From NCBI GenBank assembly GCA_947457975.1, contig CANGYC010000050.1, positions 1 through 11,498 of the forward strand: a DNA stretch of 11,498 nucleotides, in the 5' to 3' direction. The translations under genes and the position numbers were made by a program. The notes under the pieces are model-generated. The model worked only from the letters and a program-made list of their open reading frames with translations. It ran no database searches and was not told where the DNA came from. The DNA is from Comamonadaceae bacterium. Lineage in GTDB: Bacteria; Pseudomonadota; Gammaproteobacteria; Burkholderiales; Burkholderiaceae_C. Shown here in pieces: positions 8,449-11,498 of this stretch (position 1 is the first letter of the stretch; each line of letters begins with the position of its first letter).

Positions 8449-8460
8449 GCAAGCGCTTGC
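8449..8460. repeat. 12-bp perfect palindrome in the convergent aapP/AAA+ gap
   Basis: GCAAGCGCTTGC is a perfect palindrome in the 37-bp gap between the stop codons of the convergent genes. There is no adjacent T tract on either strand, so it is at best a weak terminator. The sequence resembles operators of LacI-family regulators (AAGCGCTT core), but a site between two 3' ends is an odd place for one. No firm role can be assigned. Confidence 0.45.
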
Positions 8461-8469
8461 GGTGAGTCG

Positions 8470-10797
8470 CTAGCTGAGAAAGCCCATGTCGCGCCGCTCA
8501 CGGATGTCGGGCTTGAGGCGGTGCTCGGCCTCCAGTTGCGCCAGGAACTCCTCGGGCGACAGCGTCGCCGTCAGGATCTGCACCTGGCGGCGCACGGCGG
8601 CATAGTCGCCGGGGCACAAGGCGTCGAGCCGGGCCAGGCGCTGGCGCAGGGCCTCGGTGAGCCCCGCAGGCTCGCCGCCCAGCGCCTCGGCGACGAACAT
8701 CTGCTCGCGCTGCAAGGGCCGCAGCGGCATGAACTTGATCTTGAAGGTAAAGCGCCGCAGGGCCGCCTGGTCCAGGCTGTCCAGCAAGTTGGTGGTGCAG
8801 ATGAAGATGCCCGCGTAGCGCTCCATACCCTGGAGCATCTCGTTGACCTCGGTCACCTCATAGGTGCGCTGGGCGCCACGGCGGTCTTGCAAAAAGCTGT
8901 CGGCCTCATCGAGCAGCAGCACGGCCTTCTCGGCCTCGGCCTCGCGGAACATGGCAGCCATGTTCTGCTCGGTCTCGCCCACGTACTTGCTCATCAGGTC
9001 GCTGGCCTGCTTGATGAGGAGCGGCTTGTCGATGGCACGGGCCAGGTGCTCGGCCAGCGCGGTCTTGCCGGTGCCAGGTGGTCCATAAAAGCACAAGGTG
9101 CCGTGGCCGCGCTGCCCCAGGGCCTCGATGATGCGCGGCAACTCAAAGCGTGTCTCCACATGGAGCATGGCCAGGTCGTACGTGGTGACGCTGGGCAGGC
9201 CCTGCGCGGGCTCGCGTTGGCCCAGGGCACAGTCGGCGTGGTGCAGCTGGCGCTCGATCAGGCTTTCCATGCGCGCCGCGCCCGACTGGGGGTCGGCTTC
9301 GGGCGGGCAGGCCAGCCGCGCAAAGCGCGTGGCGGTGCGGATTTGCGCGGGCGTCAGGCCCTTGCGCGCCGTCAGGCGCGCCACGAATGCCGGGCTCACC
9401 GGCACGTCCTCCAGGGTCTTGCGCACCAGGCTCTCGCGCGCTCCAGGCGGCGGCGAGCGCAGCTCCAGGTGGTAGGCAAAGCGCCGGCGGAAGGCCGGAT
9501 CGATCTGCTCGATGCGGTTGGTCACCCACACGGTGGGCACGCTGTTGGACTCCAGGATCTGGTTGACCCAGGCCTTGCCGTTGACCGAATGGCTGGCCGA
9601 GGCCAGCGCCTGCTCCGAGCGTGCCATGAGCTGGGCAGCCTCGCTGGAGATGGGCGGAAAGACGTCTTCCACCTCGTCAAACAGCAGCGCCGATGCATCG
9701 CTGCTCTTGAGGAAGACCTGTGCAATCTGCAATGAGCGGTAGCGGTCACGGCCCGAGAGCGAATGGCCGTCGCGGTCGGCGTACTCCACCTCGAACAGGT
9801 CCAGGCCTGCTGCGCGCGCCACCACCTTGGCCAGCTCGGTCTTGCCAGTGCCGGGCGGGCCATAGAGCAGCACATTCACGCCCGGCTCGCGGCGGGCCAC
9901 CGCCTGACGGAGCAGGCAGACCAGCACCTCGGCGTCGGCGGCCACGTACTCGAAATCGGCCAGCTGCAGGTGGCTTGGAGCCACAGGGCGGGTGAACACC
10001 GCCATCAGTTCGTGGTGGTCGCGGTACTCGCGCATGAGCACCGGGGGCAGTTTGTCGCTCACCTTCATGAGGTCGGCGAGGTCCGTGATGTTGTGCTCGG
10101 AGATCAGGTTCTCCACCATGCCGATGCGCTCCAGGCGCGAGCCGGTCCGCAGGGCCTCAGCCACCTCGGGCGCCTTCACGCCCGCCACGTCGGCGATCGC
10201 CGCGTAAGCTTCCGGGGCGTTGCTCACCTTGAACTCGACCAGCAAGGAGCGCAGGTCGCGCTGGTAACGCGCCAAGGTGCCATAAAGCAGCAGGGCACGC
10301 TCGGCGCGGTTGAGCTGCAGCAGCGTGGCCAGCGCATCGATATTTTTCTCGACCAGGGTGGACTGTTTTTTCAGCGCCTGGGCCAGCCACTCCCCGGTGA
10401 CGGCCAGCACGGACAGCAGGTCCTTGGGCTGGTCCTTGGCGTATTCATCGAGGTAGAAGAACAGCGTGCCTTCCTCATAAGGGCCGCGCCAGGCACCAAA
10501 ACGCGTGAGGAATTGCACATGGCCCAGCGCATCGTGGCCTTGCCAGAGTTCGTTGTCCTTGCAACGGCGCAGCAGGAAGGCGCGCAAGCGCTGCAGGGCG
10601 GGCTGGGGCCAGACCAGGTGGCGGCCGGAGAGAGACAGCAGACTGTTGAGGTCGCGCCGCAGATTGAATTTGGCACCCTGGCGCCCGGCCAGGGTCAACA
10701 CGAACTGCGAGCACATCAGGTCCAGCACCGGCGCCTCACGAAGCCCCGGAGAAGGGAACAAGGAGGCCTGTGGTTCGGTGGAGGAACGCTTGCCCAT
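8470..10797 (-). CDS. Tandem AAA+ ATPase of unknown function (CDC48/SpoVK-like two-domain architecture)
   Basis: The 775-residue protein contains two AAA+ modules and an N-terminal region of about 290 residues that I do not recognise. Domain 1 has Walker A GPPGTGKT (313-320), Walker B LLFDEVED (D374, E375), sensor-1 N427 and candidate arginine fingers in DPAFRRRF (437-439). Domain 2 has Walker A GPPGTGKT (572-579), Walker B LLLDEAD (D630, E631), sensor-1 N670 and arginines R681-R682. Domain 2 has a classic pore loop KYVGETE (604-610); the equivalent part of domain 1 (about 347-355, SGRDRYRSL) lacks the aromatic-hydrophobic-glycine pattern. Such proteins usually remodel or unfold protein substrates as hexamers; the substrate here is unknown. 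No signal peptide or membrane span is seen, so it is probably cytoplasmic. ATG 10797 was chosen because of the strong ribosome site; a GTG at 10830 would add 11 residues. Confidence 0.88.
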   Translation of the reverse strand: MGKRSSTEPQASLFPSPGLREAPVLDLMCSQFVLTLAGRQGAKFNLRRDLNSLLSLSGRHLVWPQPALQRLRAFLLRRCKDNELWQGHDALGHVQFLTRFGAWRGPYEEGTLFFYLDEYAKDQPKDLLSVLAVTGEWLAQALKKQSTLVEKNIDALATLLQLNRAERALLLYGTLARYQRDLRSLLVEFKVSNAPEAYAAIADVAGVKAPEVAEALRTGSRLERIGMVENLISEHNITDLADLMKVSDKLPPVLMREYRDHHELMAVFTRPVAPSHLQLADFEYVAADAEVLVCLLRQAVARREPGVNVLLYGPPGTGKTELAKVVARAAGLDLFEVEYADRDGHSLSGRDRYRSLQIAQVFLKSSDASALLFDEVEDVFPPISSEAAQLMARSEQALASASHSVNGKAWVNQILESNSVPTVWVTNRIEQIDPAFRRRFAYHLELRSPPPGARESLVRKTLEDVPVSPAFVARLTARKGLTPAQIRTATRFARLACPPEADPQSGAARMESLIERQLHHADCALGQREPAQGLPSVTTYDLAMLHVETRFELPRIIEALGQRGHGTLCFYGPPGTGKTALAEHLARAIDKPLLIKQASDLMSKYVGETEQNMAAMFREAEAEKAVLLLDEADSFLQDRRGAQRTYEVTEVNEMLQGMERYAGIFICTTNLLDSLDQAALRRFTFKIKFMPLRPLQREQMFVAEALGGEPAGLTEALRQRLARLDALCPGDYAAVRRQVQILTATLSPEEFLAQLEAEHRLKPDIRERRDMGFLS

Positions 10798-10806
10798 GGG
10801 GAGAGT

Positions 10807-10811
10807 CTCCT
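10807..10811 (-). promoter_or_regulatory. Ribosome binding site of the tandem AAA+ ATPase gene
   Basis: AGGAG on the minus strand lies 9 nt before ATG 10797. It favours that start over the upstream in-frame GTG at 10830, which would place this motif inside the gene. Confidence 0.75.
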
Positions 10812-10812
10812 G

Positions 10813-10860
10813 AAAAAACCGTCCGAGCACCAGGCCGCGGCAGCTTCACCGCGGCCCTGG
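10813..10860 (-). promoter_or_regulatory. Leader hairpin with a downstream U tract before the AAA+ gene
   Basis: On the minus strand an 8-bp perfect stem (GGCCGCGG at 10849-10856, pairing with CCGCGGCC at 10833-10840; loop 10841-10848) is extended by CCA/TGG pairing past one bulged base (10858-10860 with 10830-10832). After about 12 nt a run of six T (10818 down to 10813) directly precedes the CAGGAG ribosome site. The spacing between stem and T run is too long for a standard intrinsic terminator. It could be an attenuator, a terminator for read-through from the upstream gene, or a translation-control hairpin (inference). Confidence 0.4.
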
Positions 10861-10931
10861 AGACTTCACCATAACGCAGCTGGCGGCAGCAGGGAAGCGG
10901 CGCCGTTTGGCGCACCGACACGGGGCAGTCT

Positions 10932-10958
10932 GCCTGAACGATACGCCGGTTTTCAGGC
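10932..10958. repeat. 7-bp inverted repeat in the 219-bp gap upstream of the AAA+ gene
   Basis: GCCTGAA (10932-10938) and TTCAGGC (10952-10958) are exact reverse complements separated by 13 bp. The centre-to-centre distance is 20 bp, about two helical turns, which would suit a dimeric regulator. It could equally be a loose hairpin after the oxidoreductase gene, but there is no T run. I see no convincing -35/-10 pair around it, so the assignment stays tentative. Confidence 0.3.
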
Positions 10959-11016
10959 CTGCACAGGGCTGAGGCCCGCAGCTGTTGCGGACCCACTCAT
11001 CTGTCACACACAGAGA

Positions 11017-11498
11017 TCACTTTGTCGCGCGAAAAGCCGCCAGCGCCGCCTGCCATGCCGGTTGCGCCGCAGCCAGGTGCCGCGCCTTGACATGGCCAAA
11101 GCCCTTGATCTGCTCGGGGATGCGCGCCACCGCGAGGGCCTGCGGGATGTTGTGCTCGGACAGCTGCGCGAGCAGTTCGTCCAGGCTGTGCCCATAGGCC
11201 TCGATCAGGGCGCGCTCCTGGCGCCGCTCTTCGGTGCGGCCGAAGGGGTCAAAGGGCGTGCCGCGCAGGCCCTTGAGGCGCGCCAGGCCCCGGAAGGCCC
11301 AGCGCATCCAGGGACCGTAGGCCCGCTTGAGCAGCTCGCCCTGCGCATTGCGTCGGGCCAGCAGCGGCGGCGCGAGGTGGTGCTGCAGCGTGTAGTTGCC
11401 CTCGAACTGGGCAGCGATCTTCTCGGCAAAGCCCGCATCGGTGTGCAATCGCGCCACCTCGTACTCGTCCTTGTAGGCCATGAGCTTGAAGAGGTTGC
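11017..11498 (-). CDS. Indolepyruvate:ferredoxin oxidoreductase, C-terminal part (5' end outside window)
   Basis: The visible 160 residues run off the window edge. They match the C-terminal domain of the large single-chain proteobacterial indolepyruvate:ferredoxin oxidoreductases (usually well over 1,000 residues). Recognisable stretches are NLFKLMAYKDEYEVARLH at the window edge, AYGPWMRWAFRGLARLKGLRGTPFDPFGRTEERR in the middle and IRGFGHVK-like IKGFGHVK near the end. The enzyme oxidatively decarboxylates aryl pyruvates, made by transamination of aromatic amino acids, to aryl-acetyl-CoA using thiamine diphosphate and iron-sulfur clusters. Those cofactor-binding domains lie outside the window. 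The ATG at 11481 is internal. The stop TGA is at 11017-11019, and the next gene on this strand starts 219 bp downstream, so co-transcription is possible but not shown. Recognition is from memory of the family. Confidence 0.82.
   Translation of the reverse strand, partial: NLFKLMAYKDEYEVARLHTDAGFAEKIAAQFEGNYTLQHHLAPPLLARRNAQGELLKRAYGPWMRWAFRGLARLKGLRGTPFDPFGRTEERRQERALIEAYGHSLDELLAQLSEHNIPQALAVARIPEQIKGFGHVKARHLAAAQPAWQAALAAFRATK

Noticed and set aside
6485..8452. Long minus-strand open frame (655 codons) opposite aapM and aapP
   Set aside because: It is antisense to two clear genes and has low-complexity His/Gln/Arg-rich stretches typical of the reverse reading of GC-rich coding DNA.
8278..9735. 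Long open reading frame (485 codons) on the plus strand opposite the AAA+ gene
   Set aside because: It overlaps the end of aapP and runs antisense to well-supported AAA+ motifs. Its composition (rich in Gly, Ala, Leu, Arg, His, Gln) is that of a shadow frame in GC-rich DNA, and it matches no domain I recognise.

Overview
The window looks like ordinary chromosomal DNA from a high-GC Gram-negative bacterium. The genes are tightly packed, G/C is strongly favoured at third codon positions, the substrate-binding proteins carry Sec signal peptides, and a large proteobacterial-type indolepyruvate:ferredoxin oxidoreductase is present. My best guess is a betaproteobacterium of the Burkholderiales, perhaps Comamonadaceae; this is inference, because there is no rRNA or other marker. 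I see no mobile element, CRISPR array, tRNA or rRNA.

Layout. (1) Positions 2-925 (+) are the 3' part of recQ: the end of the helicase core, a zinc-binding module, the RQC winged helix and an HRDC domain. (2) Positions 1062-4180 (+) are a complete glutamate/aspartate-type ABC importer in the order gltI-gltJ-gltK-gltL (binding protein, two permeases, ATPase). A strong Rho-independent terminator lies between gltI and gltJ and probably lets the binding protein be made in excess. (3) Positions 4291-8432 (+) are a second complete importer of the same superfamily, the general L-amino-acid (Aap) system, in the order aapJ-aapQ-aapM-aapP. (4) Positions 8470-10797 (-) encode a 775-residue protein with two AAA+ domains and an N-terminal region I do not recognise; it converges on aapP with a 37-bp gap. 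(5) Positions 11017 to the window end (-) are the C-terminal part of an indolepyruvate:ferredoxin oxidoreductase.

How the genes work together. The two importers sit head-to-tail on one strand with only 110 bp between them. Together they would take up acidic amino acids (Glt) and a broad range of L-amino acids (Aap) from the periplasm. The ferredoxin oxidoreductase on the other strand would degrade aromatic amino acids after transamination, so the neighbourhood leans toward amino-acid acquisition and catabolism. Co-regulation of the two strands is not shown by the sequence.

Novelty. Most of the window is conventional. The least explained element is the tandem AAA+ protein. Its first ATPase domain keeps the Walker motifs but lacks an aromatic-hydrophobic-glycine pore loop, while the second has one. 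Its leader carries a strong hairpin and a U tract directly before the ribosome binding site. Several other small dyads lie at gene junctions. I found no convincing new multi-gene system.
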